Positions 9,250-17,242 of a stretch of DNA of 64,000 nucleotides are shown here, piece by piece. Position 1 is the first letter of the stretch, and each line of letters begins with the position of its first letter. The stretch is taken from the NCBI GenBank assembly GCA_900546615.1, contig URDJ01000001.1:99869-163868 (forward strand), given 5' to 3'. Source of the stretch: an uncultured Eubacteriales bacterium. Its GTDB lineage: Bacteria > Bacillota > Clostridia > Oscillospirales > Oscillospiraceae. Under the pieces are notes generated by a model that saw nothing but the letters and a program-made list of their open reading frames with translations, was not told the origin of the DNA and searched no databases. The translations under genes and the position numbers were made by a program.

Positions 9250-10107
9250 ATGGTTTTTGCCTTATGCGGCGGCGACGTGCGGCAGTCCAGGCTGGCCGGT
9301 CTGCTGCTGGAGGACGGACACGGGGTGCGCAGCTGGGCCTTGGAGAAGGCCGAACTGCCCGGCGGCGTCAGGGCCTGCGAGACGGCGGCCGAGGCGCTGG
9401 AGGGCGCGGGCTGCCTGCTGCTGCCCATGCCGGTGTCCATGAGAAGCGGACTTTTGAACGCGCCGCTGTCCGAGGGCACGCACTGTCTGGGCGAAGTGTT
9501 CGCCGCGCTCGGGCCGGGTCAGAGCGTCTGCGGCGGTATGGTGAACGCTGAGACGAGGGCCGTGGCCGAGGGCTTTGGCGTCAGGGTGCTGGACTACGGC
9601 AAGCGCGAAGAACTGCTGGCGGCAAACGCCGTCGCCACCGCCGAGGGCGCCATAGGCGTACTGCTGACCGAGACCGACCGGGCGCTCTGGAACAGGCGCA
9701 CCCTCGTGACCGGCTGGGGTCGGGTGGCAAGGGCGCTCGCGCCGAGGCTGAAGGCTCTTGGCATGGAAGTCACGATAGCCGCAAGGAAGCCCGGCGACCG
9801 GGCATGGGCCGCAGCCTGGGGCTTCAGGACCGCGGACACGGAGCGGCTCGCGCAGGCGCTCCGGGGCTGCGAGATCGTAGTGAACACCGTCCCGGCGCTG
9901 CTGCTCACGGCCTCGCGGTTGGCAGAGCTGGATTCGGACGCTGTGGTGCTCGACCTCGCTTCGGCTCCCGGCGGCACGGATTTCGAGGCCGCTCGCGCCT
10001 TCGGCATACGCGCCCTGACCGCGCCGGGCCTGCCCGGGAAGTGGGCGCCGCTCACGGCGGCGGAGGCCGTCAGGGACGCGGTCTACAACATTCTGGAGGT
10101 TGGATGA
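9250..10107 (+). CDS. dpaA: Dipicolinate synthase subunit A
   Basis: This 285-residue SpoVFA/DpaA forms, with DpaB, the mother-cell enzyme that oxidises dihydrodipicolinate to dipicolinic acid loaded into the spore core. The C-terminal half has a Rossmann NAD(P)-binding segment (LVTGWGRVARALAPRLKALG, ~155-174) related to alanine dehydrogenase-like folds. The N-terminal domain carries LCGGDVRQSRLAGLLLEDGH. The start follows a GGGGCGTGGAG site. dpaB follows without a gap. This marks the organism as an endospore former. Confidence 0.92.
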   Translation: MVFALCGGDVRQSRLAGLLLEDGHGVRSWALEKAELPGGVRACETAAEALEGAGCLLLPMPVSMRSGLLNAPLSEGTHCLGEVFAALGPGQSVCGGMVNAETRAVAEGFGVRVLDYGKREELLAANAVATAEGAIGVLLTETDRALWNRRTLVTGWGRVARALAPRLKALGMEVTIAARKPGDRAWAAAWGFRTADTERLAQALRGCEIVVNTVPALLLTASRLAELDSDAVVLDLASAPGGTDFEAARAFGIRALTAPGLPGKWAPLTAAEAVRDAVYNILEVG

Positions 10108-10111
10108 CAAC

Positions 10112-10681
10112 ATGGAAAGCAGAAGAATGGGGCTCGCACTCTGCGGCTCCTACTGCACATACGAAAAGGTGCTCAAAGAGGCCGAAAAGCTCGCCGGGGA
10201 CTGGGACCTCACCGCTGTCATGAGCGAGACCGCCGCATGCACCGACAGCAGATTCGGCAAGGCCGAGGACTTTATTAAAAGGCTCGAAGCCATCACCTGT
10301 AAACCTGTCATCAGGTCGATCACGCAGGCCGAGCGCGTCGGACCCGAAAAGCTTTTTGACGTGCTGGTCATTGCTCCCTGCACGGGCGCAACGCTGGCCC
10401 GTCTGGCCGTCGGGCTTACCGACACCGCCGTAACAATGGCCGCCAAAAGCCACCTGCGCAACGGCCGTCCCGTGGTGGTAGCGCTCTCGACAAACGACGC
10501 CCTCTCAGGCTCGGCAGAGAGCATCGCCGCCCTGCTCAATCGGAGGAACTACTACTTCGTGCCCTTCGGTCAGGATGACCCGGAGGGAAAGCCCTGCTCC
10601 CTGCAGGCGGATTTCACCAAGATCCACGAAGCCGCCCTGGCCGCCCTGGAAGGCCGCCAGCTCCAGCCGGTGCTGAGATAA
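10112..10681 (+). CDS. dpaB: Dipicolinate synthase subunit B (flavoprotein)
   Basis: This 189-residue SpoVFB/DpaB is a homolog of the Dfp/UbiX flavoprotein fold. Motifs are LALCGSYCTYEK at the FMN-binding N-terminus, VLVIAPCTGATLARLAVGLTD, and VVVALSTNDALSG in the C-terminal half. I chose ATG at 10112, 4 nt after the dpaA stop, served by the GGAGG at the end of dpaA. The TTG at 10100 would overlap that ribosome site, and ATG at 10127 is another option. It is translationally coupled with dpaA and followed by a strong terminator. Confidence 0.9.
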   Translation: MESRRMGLALCGSYCTYEKVLKEAEKLAGDWDLTAVMSETAACTDSRFGKAEDFIKRLEAITCKPVIRSITQAERVGPEKLFDVLVIAPCTGATLARLAVGLTDTAVTMAAKSHLRNGRPVVVALSTNDALSGSAESIAALLNRRNYYFVPFGQDDPEGKPCSLQADFTKIHEAALAALEGRQLQPVLR

Positions 10682-10696
10682 GCCGTCCGCAAAAAA

Positions 10697-10727
10697 CGGA
10701 GGGAACGGGCCTTGCCCGTTCCCTCCG
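10697..10727 (+). terminator. Terminator of dpaAB
   Basis: A perfect 14-bp stem (10697-10710 with 10714-10727) has a 3-nt loop and a CTCTTT tail. It lies 16 nt past dpaB and also borders the convergent ABC operon. Confidence 0.88.
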
Positions 10728-10745
10728 CTCTTTACTGTGTATTTC

Positions 10746-11879
10746 TCATTCCGTCGGCATGGCGCCTTCCATGAGGTCGTCATACATCTCCTGAGTCAGG
10801 TCGCACTGGTAGAACAGCTTGTAGTACTCCGTCACCTCGGTCTGGAGGTCATACTCACAGTAGTCCGGATAGAGCAGCGCGCCCAGCCAGAGCATACCCA
10901 GATACCTCTGCACCGACGGAGGGCTGGACAGCCAACCGTAGGGTCCATAGGGGGTCTTGTAGTAGTTCCCGGAGCTTATGGCGTTCAGCTGCTGCCAGGT
11001 GCTGTTGTCCGCCACCGTGTCGTAGATGGTGTCCGGCGCAAATATGATGACGTCAGGGTTCCAGACAAGGAGCTGCTCCATGTCCACCTCGTTGCCCATG
11101 CCGGAGGACACGACCTCGGGCACGACGGCGAGGTTTTCCGACATGAGGTTGATGGTCTCCGCGTGGTAGCTGCCCTCGGCTATGACGTTCAGGCCCTTGT
11201 CGCCCAGGCAGTAGAGCAGGCTGCGTCGCGCGCCGTCCGCGTCCACCTTTGCCATCATGTCCGTCATCATGGCGTAGGTCTCCTCGCACCAGGTGGCCAG
11301 CTCCTCCGCCTTCTCGGTCTGGCCGGTCAGCTCGCCCAGCAGGCGGTAGGCCTCGGGCGCCGTTTCGACCGTGGCGTCGATGTGGACGAAGGGGATGCCG
11401 GTCTGCTCGGTCAGGCTGTCCATGTCCTCGGCTATGCTGTCCTTCGTGTCGCCCACGTCAATGACGACGTCGGGGTCGGCAGCCAGCAGGGCCTCGAGGT
11501 CCATCTCGCCCTTGCCGCCGTAGAGCTGGCCCAGCTCCGGCAGGGTCGAGATGTACTCCGGCAGGTAGAGTGCGATGTCCTCGGCTATGTAGTTCGACAC
11601 GCCCACCATGAGTTCGCCCACCAGAGGGATGGCATAGACCTGAGTCAGCGGACCCGAGATGGCGACCTTCGTCACCTCATAGGGCACCGTCACCGTTCTC
11701 CCGGTGGAATCCGTGAACTCGCGGGTCTCAGGCGTCGTCTCCTCCGCGGCCGGCTCCGTCGCGGGCGCAGTGTCCTCCGTGGGCGGCTCCGTAGTCTGGG
11801 TCCCGGCCTGTCCGCAGCCGGACAGCAGGCCGGCAAGCAGGCAGAGCGCGAGCAGCATTACGAAAATTCTTCTTTTCAT
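10746..11879 (-). CDS. ABC transporter substrate-binding lipoprotein (BtuF/FhuD/MolA-like)
   Basis: This 377-residue binding protein belongs to the class III/FecB fold (PF01497). The signal peptide ends in the lipobox LLSGC with Cys22, then a Thr/Pro/Glu-rich linker leads to the two-lobed domain (TVPYEVTKVAISGPL, DPDVVIDVGDTK, NPDVIIFAPDTI). The family binds siderophores, haem, B12 or, in MolA, molybdate and tungstate. I start at the ATG at 11879, preceded by AGGAGG. It is the last gene of the DUF364-permease-ATPase unit next to molybdenum-enzyme genes, so a molybdate or tungstate substrate is attractive but unproven; iron chelates are the alternative. Confidence 0.88.
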   Translation of the reverse strand: MKRRIFVMLLALCLLAGLLSGCGQAGTQTTEPPTEDTAPATEPAAEETTPETREFTDSTGRTVTVPYEVTKVAISGPLTQVYAIPLVGELMVGVSNYIAEDIALYLPEYISTLPELGQLYGGKGEMDLEALLAADPDVVIDVGDTKDSIAEDMDSLTEQTGIPFVHIDATVETAPEAYRLLGELTGQTEKAEELATWCEETYAMMTDMMAKVDADGARRSLLYCLGDKGLNVIAEGSYHAETINLMSENLAVVPEVVSSGMGNEVDMEQLLVWNPDVIIFAPDTIYDTVADNSTWQQLNAISSGNYYKTPYGPYGWLSSPPSVQRYLGMLWLGALLYPDYCEYDLQTEVTEYYKLFYQCDLTQEMYDDLMEGAMPTE

Positions 11880-11923
11880 TTCGGGTTTCCTCCTGATATA
11901 TTTTGACGCTGTGAAACGCAATG

Positions 11924-12709
11924 TCATTTCTCCACGATGACCGAGGCGGGCGTACAGACCCGGACCCTGTCGTCAAAGAGGCTGGAGACCTCGACCTCGA
12001 CCCCGTAGAGCCGCTGCATCATGTCCGGGGTCAACACGTCCCCGGGCTTTCCCTCCGTCAGCACCTCGCCGCCTCTCAGGGCAAGGATGCGGTCAGAGAA
12101 CATGTAGCTCTGTTCGGGGTTGTGGGTAGTCTGGATGACGGTGTAACCCTCGCGGGCCAGCTCGCGGGCACAGTTCAGCACCAGCAGCTGGTTGCCGAAG
12201 TCGAGGCTCGCCGTAGGCTCGTCGAGCATGAGCACCGGCGCGCGCTGCACCAGCGCCCTCGCTATGAGCGCCAGCTGCCGCTCGCCGCCGGAGATGCGGT
12301 GGAAGCAGCGCTCCGCCAGCTCCGAAATGCCCGTCCTCTCGAGGGCCTCGTCCACCCTCCTGACATCCTCCTTCTTCGGCGTCGAGAAGGTTCCCAGCCC
12401 GCTCGTCGTGCCCATGAGCACGATGTCGCGCACGCTGTAGTTGAAGGCCGGGTGCGAGCTCTGGGGTATATAGGCGATGAGCTTCGCCGACTCGCGTATG
12501 CTCAGGCTGCGCGCGTCGCGGCCCTCGACCGTTATGCTGCCGGTATAGTCGCGCAGCAGGCCCAGCACACAGCGGAAGAGCGTGCTCTTTCCCACGCCGT
12601 TCGGCCCGAGGATGGAGAGGAACTCGCCGGCCTCGACCCTGAAGCTCACGTCGTGCAGCACCTCGCGCTCGCCGTAGGAGAAGCGCAGATTTTTCACTTC
12701 GACGCTCAC
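11924..12709 (-). CDS. FecE/BtuD-type ABC transporter ATP-binding protein
   Basis: This 261-residue ATPase of the vitamin B12/siderophore importer type has Walker A GPNGVGKSTLF (~35-45), signature SGGERQLALIARALV (~137-151), Walker B VLMLDEPTASLD and the switch His in TTHN. It overlaps the permease gene by 4 bp (ATGA) and is followed after 44 bp by the binding protein gene. It energises import through the adjacent permease. Confidence 0.93.
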   Translation of the reverse strand: MSVEVKNLRFSYGEREVLHDVSFRVEAGEFLSILGPNGVGKSTLFRCVLGLLRDYTGSITVEGRDARSLSIRESAKLIAYIPQSSHPAFNYSVRDIVLMGTTSGLGTFSTPKKEDVRRVDEALERTGISELAERCFHRISGGERQLALIARALVQRAPVLMLDEPTASLDFGNQLLVLNCARELAREGYTVIQTTHNPEQSYMFSDRILALRGGEVLTEGKPGDVLTPDMMQRLYGVEVEVSSLFDDRVRVCTPASVIVEK

Positions 12710-13749
12710 AGCCGCTCACCCCTTCCCGTTATGAGCAAAAGGAAGAAGGGCGCGCCGACGAAGGCCGTCAGTATGCCAATCGGTATGCCGGAGGTCGAGA
12801 TATTCCTCGAGATGTTATCAACTATCAGCAAAAATGTTCCACCGCCGAGCATGCAGCAGGGCATGAGCCAGCGGTAGTCCGAGCCGCAGATGCGCCGTAC
12901 CATGTGCGGGATGACCAGCCCCACCCAGCCTATCATGCCCGAAACGGAGACGGAGGCCGCCGTCACGAGCGTCGCGGCAATGATGAGCCAGATGCGGAGT
13001 CTGCCCGCGTCCACGCCCATCGCCCTCGCCTCATCGTCGCCCATGGACAGTACGTTCAGGCGCCAGCGCAGGCAAAAGAGCGGTACCAGCCCTATGAGCA
13101 TCGGCCAGATGACAAACCCCAGGTCCTCCCAGGCCATACCCGAGAGGCTGCCCATGAGCCAGTAGGTGATCTCAGGCAGCTTGTTCGTCGGGTCAGCCGC
13201 AAGCTTTATAAAGGATGTGCCCGCCTGGAAAAGCGAGCTTATCATGATGCCCGCCAGCACCAGCCCAAGCACCCTCTCGCCCTTGGCGTGCTTGCTTATC
13301 CAGAACACCAGCACGACGGTCAGCAGGCTCATGCCGAAGGCGGCAAAGGTAATGTACATGCTGGACAGGCCCACATATATCGCCAGTGCCGCGCCGAAGC
13401 CCGCGCCCGCCGACGCGCCCAGCACGTCCGGCGCCGCCATCGGGTTCTGAAACACGCCCTGATACGTTGCGCCCGCCGCCGACAGGCAGCAGCCCACGAG
13501 CACGCTCATGAGCACCCTCGGCAGGCGCACGTTCCAGACGGCTATCTCCATGCTGCTCTCCCAAAACGGCTCTATGCCTGCGCCGAATATCGAGAGGAAT
13601 TTGTTCCAGAGTATGCCGCAAAGCTCCCTGAAGGGCACGGGATAGCGCCCGAAAAGGAAGGACAGCAGCGTGCAGGCTATGAGTATGGCCGCCATCAGCA
13701 ATATGGACTTTGGCCCGCTCAGGAGCCGGTCTCTCTTTTTAAGGCTCAT
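12706..13749 (-). CDS. FecCD-family ABC transporter permease
   Basis: This 347-residue permease has about ten predicted membrane helices (BtuCD/FecCD/MolB family). Family-typical stretches include RLPRVLMSVLVGCCLSAAG, FQNPMAAPDVLGASAGAGFG and the C-terminal GWVGLVIPHMVRRICGSDYR, which includes the coupling segment. It overlaps the DUF364 gene by 4 bp and the ATPase gene by 4 bp, so the four genes are strongly coupled. The substrate is discussed with the binding protein. Confidence 0.92.
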   Translation of the reverse strand: MSLKKRDRLLSGPKSILLMAAILIACTLLSFLFGRYPVPFRELCGILWNKFLSIFGAGIEPFWESSMEIAVWNVRLPRVLMSVLVGCCLSAAGATYQGVFQNPMAAPDVLGASAGAGFGAALAIYVGLSSMYITFAAFGMSLLTVVLVFWISKHAKGERVLGLVLAGIMISSLFQAGTSFIKLAADPTNKLPEITYWLMGSLSGMAWEDLGFVIWPMLIGLVPLFCLRWRLNVLSMGDDEARAMGVDAGRLRIWLIIAATLVTAASVSVSGMIGWVGLVIPHMVRRICGSDYRWLMPCCMLGGGTFLLIVDNISRNISTSGIPIGILTAFVGAPFFLLLITGRGERL

Positions 13750-14501
13750 AGTCCCCTCCCCAGCAGGAAGGTGCGCCCATATGGATAGGGCGGGCCTTCA
13801 AGACATTCGGCTGCGTGCCGCCTCGCCCCGGCGTGGTCGGTCACGACCATGCCCGCGAGCCGATCTATGCCACAGTCCAGCAGCGCCGGGCAGAGCGGCA
13901 CCGTCGGCCCCGTGAGCACCACAAAGGCGTTCCTGCACAGCTCCAGCAGCCGCGGCAGGGTCTTGTTCACGATGGAGCTGCCCGTTATGAGCACGATATC
14001 GCAGTCGGGCAGGATGAACTCGCAGGCCGAGTCCGGGTAGTCGCCCGGCTTCGGGTGCTTCTCGAGTATGTACACGCTCTCCGCCGTATCCAGCGTGCCG
14101 GGCGGCATCCGCAGGTGGCCGATAAGCCCCACCTTCCTGCCCGTAACGTCGAGACCCCGCAGGCAGTAGTTGTCATAGGGCTCGGCGCAGCCCAGCTCCG
14201 CCATGCGCTCAGGCGTGTTGTAAAAGGCGTTTATCGCCGCGACGCCCAGGCCCGCCTCTATGAAGTTCCAGCTCCTGGCAGCCTCCGCCGCGACCCTTAT
14301 CCTCATGCCCTCGATGCCGTTCGGATAGCGCGGGGCTATGGAGTCGCCCTCCGTCGTCATGGCATAGCCCGCGCCGCCCATATCCGTCTCGACCAACGTC
14401 CAGCGCTCGCCCGCCGTCGTCCTCGCCACCGTGCCCGTCCTCGGCAGGCCCGCCAGCAGCGCGTCATACAGCTCCCACATGTTGCTCACTCTCTTTTCCA
14501 T
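13746..14501 (-). CDS. DUF364/DUF4213 protein (putative metal-chelate handling)
   Basis: This protein of up to 251 residues has an N-terminal DUF4213-like domain and a C-terminal Rossmann-like DUF364 domain (PF04016, annotated as putative heavy-metal chelation). Recognisable pieces are NGIEGMRIRVAAEAARSWNF, GLGVAAINAFYN, KVGLIGHLR and VLITGSSIVNKTLPRLLELC. No enzymatic activity is established. ATG at 14501 lacks a ribosome site and sits in a palindrome that may be part of the promoter, so ATG at 14480 may be the true start. It heads the ABC importer unit, suggesting it processes or senses the imported metal species. Confidence 0.8.
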   Translation of the reverse strand: MEKRVSNMWELYDALLAGLPRTGTVARTTAGERWTLVETDMGGAGYAMTTEGDSIAPRYPNGIEGMRIRVAAEAARSWNFIEAGLGVAAINAFYNTPERMAELGCAEPYDNYCLRGLDVTGRKVGLIGHLRMPPGTLDTAESVYILEKHPKPGDYPDSACEFILPDCDIVLITGSSIVNKTLPRLLELCRNAFVVLTGPTVPLCPALLDCGIDRLAGMVVTDHAGARRHAAECLEGPPYPYGRTFLLGRGL

Positions 14502-14517
14502 TACAGCGTTTTGTAAT
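14500..14517. promoter_or_regulatory. Palindrome ATTACA-N6-TGTAAT at the start of the importer operon
   Basis: A perfect 6+6 palindrome covers the first candidate start codon of the DUF364 gene. On the minus strand TGTAAT could be a -10 element with TTGTAT 15 nt upstream, putting the transcript start inside the annotated ORF and the palindrome where a repressor would act. The binding factor is unknown; the MocA-HTH fusion protein is a candidate. Confidence 0.4.
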
Positions 14518-14577
14518 CAAATACAAGTCCTTAGCGCAGACCCGTCCCCGTAAAATGTGCGGGGAGGGGGTGTTTAA

Positions 14578-15141
14578 TTACAGCGCATATTCCTCGACCC
14601 AGTGCCGGAGCGCGCCTTCGGCGTTGGCGTCGTACCTGCCCGTAGTCTCTAGCAGGAGCGTGTCGGGGTCGTCCTCCAGCAGCTCGCGCAGCTCGCGGGC
14701 CGCGTCCATATACTCAGGCGGGAGCTTGACTCGTCTCGTCAGCTCCTCCGCGCCCGGCAGGGCCTTGAGTACGCCCACGCAGGGTTTGCCCGAGAACAGA
14801 AAGGCCGTCAGCGCCTCGTAGAAGTCGGGGTACAGCAGCTCAAAACCGCCGATCTCGTCCATGAGCGCGAATTTTTTCTCCTGAGCCTGCCGGAGCAGTG
14901 CCGGGGCTGTCTCGGTGAAGGGCCGTTCGCTCCGTACCGTGCCCGCCCCGCCGAAGCTCAAAAAGCGCTCCCTCGTCTTCCCGTCCAAGGAGCAGAGGTC
15001 GAAGCCCGCGAGGCGCCCGTCCTCTATGACCCGGAGCGTCAGGAAGCCTCCCGCGTCCCGGACCGCGCCGCCCAGCGCGTTTACGATGAGCGTGGATTTG
15101 CCGCAGCCTATGGGTCCCGTCAGCAGGAGACGTCGCTTCAA
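14578..15141 (-). CDS. THEP1-like nucleoside-triphosphatase (NTPase_1)
   Basis: This 187-residue P-loop NTPase of the THEP1/NTPase_1 family (PF03266) has Walker A GPIGCGKST (residues 9-17), Walker B FALMDEIGGFE and the family's compact size. THEP1 proteins hydrolyse NTPs broadly; their cellular role is poorly defined. It overlaps xdhC by 4 bp, which ties it to molybdenum cofactor maturation, perhaps as a nucleotide-dependent chaperone or switch for MCD formation or insertion (inference). A 76-bp gap with a small hairpin separates it from the DUF364 gene. Confidence 0.85.
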   Translation of the reverse strand: MKRRLLLTGPIGCGKSTLIVNALGGAVRDAGGFLTLRVIEDGRLAGFDLCSLDGKTRERFLSFGGAGTVRSERPFTETAPALLRQAQEKKFALMDEIGGFELLYPDFYEALTAFLFSGKPCVGVLKALPGAEELTRRVKLPPEYMDAARELRELLEDDPDTLLLETTGRYDANAEGALRHWVEEYAL

Positions 15142-16151
15142 AGGGCGTTCCTCCCGGCCCTGACCTCTATCATCTGCGCGGCGATGGAGATGGCGATCTC
15201 CGCCGGGGTCTCGGCCTTTATGTCCAGCCCGATGGGCGTGGTGATGCGCGCAAAGTCCTCGTCCGTGAAGCCCTGTTCACGCAGCTGCCTCTGCACGCCC
15301 GCGGTCTTTGCCTTGCTGCCGATGACGCCGATGTAGCAGGCTGGCGTCCGCAGCGCCTGGGCCTGGACGACGGTGTCGTAGGCGTGGCCGCGCGTCATGA
15401 TGCAGATGTAGTCCTCGGGGCCTATCGTGACGCTCGCGCCGATGTTTTCGAAGTCCACGAGCAGGATCTTCTCCGCCCCGCGCATGACCCGCTCGTTTGC
15501 AAACTCCGGCCTGTCGTCCAGGGCGACACAGCGGAAGCCCACATGCTCCAGGACCGGTACCAGCTCCTGCGCCACGTGCCCGCAGCCAAAGACGTAGACC
15601 TTGCCCGAGGAGTTTATCTGCTCGGCGTAGAAGTCGCGCCCGTCCTGCTTTTTCCGCGTCGGGTGGCGCGACATGATGTCCCGCGTCCATTCCGGGGCCT
15701 CGAGGCCGAAGAAGCCCTCCGCCGCCGACCACAGGCCCAGCCTCCCGCCGTCCGATATCTCCGAGAGCAGCCAGAGGTCCTCGCCCTCTGCAAACCTGCG
15801 CTCGGCCTCCTCCGCTATGGACAGGACGTAGGTGTCGTTCGCCGGGATGTAGCTGAAATACACGTTCACGGCCCCGCCGCAGATCATGCCGAGGTTCTGC
15901 ACGTCGTTTTTCGTGAGCGAAAAGTCGTGCTCGCCGCTGCGCTTTTCCTCGAGCACCTTTTTGGCCAGCTGCTCGGACTTATACTCCACCGCGCCGCCGC
16001 CTATGGTGCCGCAGATGCGCCCGTTTTTGCCGACCAGCATCCTCGCACCCGCGCCCCTCGGCGTCGCGCCCGAGGACGCTATCACCGTGACGAGCACCAG
16101 TTCCTCGCCGTTTTTGAGCCTTCCGGCTATCTCCCTGAACATGTTCCTCAT
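15138..16151 (-). CDS. xdhC: XdhC/CoxI-family molybdenum hydroxylase maturation factor
   Basis: This 337-residue XdhC family protein binds the molybdenum cofactor, promotes its sulfuration and inserts it into xanthine dehydrogenase-type enzymes. It has the N-terminal XdhC/CoxI signature (ASSGATPRGAGARMLV), GTIGGGAVE, a CGGAVNVYF motif, and a C-terminal Rossmann domain with VYVFGCGHVAQELVPVLEHVG and a following DDRPEF. It overlaps both neighbours by 4 bp (THEP1 and the phosphatase-HD gene). The obvious client is the aldehyde oxidoreductase at 18.7 kb, transcribed divergently. Confidence 0.92.
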   Translation of the reverse strand: MRNMFREIAGRLKNGEELVLVTVIASSGATPRGAGARMLVGKNGRICGTIGGGAVEYKSEQLAKKVLEEKRSGEHDFSLTKNDVQNLGMICGGAVNVYFSYIPANDTYVLSIAEEAERRFAEGEDLWLLSEISDGGRLGLWSAAEGFFGLEAPEWTRDIMSRHPTRKKQDGRDFYAEQINSSGKVYVFGCGHVAQELVPVLEHVGFRCVALDDRPEFANERVMRGAEKILLVDFENIGASVTIGPEDYICIMTRGHAYDTVVQAQALRTPACYIGVIGSKAKTAGVQRQLREQGFTDEDFARITTPIGLDIKAETPAEIAISIAAQMIEVRAGRNAL

Positions 16152-17227
16152 ATCGGCACTACATCCTTTCCGCAGAAATCGTTTATCATCTTTGCCGCCG
16201 CGAGCGCAGACTGATACCGCCTCTCATGCGCCCGGCGGGCCTCCTCGTCCCGGCATTTATCGAGGCTTGCCCGGAAGCGCTCCGATACGCGCACCATCCG
16301 GCCGCCCCGGCAGAGCTTGTCCGCGACATTCACGACCATGGCCTCGTCCAGCTTCGACCCATCCTCCAGGTCGTGGTGCTGCGCCATGAGCGGCGCGAGC
16401 GCCGGGTAGCCCAGCTGGGACATGAGCCCCGCGCCGGCCAGCGCGTGGTCCGGCGTGCCCTTCGACACGTCGTGCAGCAGCGCCGCCGCATACACAAGAT
16501 TCTCGTCAAGGCAGGCGCCCGCCGCCGCCAGAGCGCAGACTATCTCCATCGCAGTCTCCGCCGTCAGCCGGCTGTGTGCGTGAAGCTCCTCCGGCAGCTC
16601 CGCTGCCTCGAGCAGCCTTGCGGCGAGCTCCGGCGTCAACTCCGGCACGGGCAGCACGCCGTATTCGCAGAGCCTGAAGTCCCCGGCGTATTCCAGCCGC
16701 GTCACCGAGCCGTAGGGCAGGACAAAATCCCGCGCGCAGTCGAAGGGACGCCCCTCGATGGTGCACAGCAGGGTCTGTATGACCGAGGAGTGCGATACTA
16801 TTATGATATCGCCCCTCGAGAGCGCCAGCGCCCTTTTGACCGCCGCCGTGAATCTCCTGTTCGCGTCCTCGAACCCCTCCCCTCCGGGAGGCGGCAGCGA
16901 GCGGTCGCGTCCGCGCCTTTCGTAGTATTCCGGCCAGCGCCGGCGTATCTCGTCAAAGCTCAGCCCGTCCCAGTCCCCGGCGTCCATCTCCTCCAGCCCG
17001 GGTATTACCACCGCCGAGACACAGCCCATCAGCTCCGCCGTCTGACGGCTGCGCGACAGGCGCGAGCAAAAGCACTCGTCAACGCCCCGGCCCTCAAACT
17101 CCGCGCCCAGCAGCGCCGCCTGCAGTCTTCCCCTCAGGCCCAGCGGCGTGTCCGTCCGGCCAAGGCACATCCTCGCCCCGCCGGGAAAATCCGGCATCCC
17201 GTGCCGGATAAGGTATATCTCTCTCAT
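16148..17227 (-). CDS. Histidine phosphatase-HD domain fusion protein
   Basis: This 359-residue two-domain protein has an N-terminal histidine phosphatase (phosphoglycerate mutase-like) domain with catalytic IRHGMPDF (~6-13), Arg/His features and the second His in IIVSHSSVIQTL (~150-160). A C-terminal HD domain follows (~195-350) with metal-binding AALLHDVSKGTPDH and AQHHDLEDGSK. The pairing suggests phosphoester hydrolysis on a nucleotide or phosphorylated cofactor intermediate. It overlaps xdhC by 4 bp and is 15 bp from the cytidylyltransferase gene, so a role in molybdopterin dinucleotide metabolism or quality control is inferred. The actual substrate is unknown. Confidence 0.82.
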   Translation of the reverse strand: MREIYLIRHGMPDFPGGARMCLGRTDTPLGLRGRLQAALLGAEFEGRGVDECFCSRLSRSRQTAELMGCVSAVVIPGLEEMDAGDWDGLSFDEIRRRWPEYYERRGRDRSLPPPGGEGFEDANRRFTAAVKRALALSRGDIIIVSHSSVIQTLLCTIEGRPFDCARDFVLPYGSVTRLEYAGDFRLCEYGVLPVPELTPELAARLLEAAELPEELHAHSRLTAETAMEIVCALAAAGACLDENLVYAAALLHDVSKGTPDHALAGAGLMSQLGYPALAPLMAQHHDLEDGSKLDEAMVVNVADKLCRGGRMVRVSERFRASLDKCRDEEARRAHERRYQSALAAAKMINDFCGKDVVPI

Positions 17228-17242
17228 CCCGCCTCCATACGG

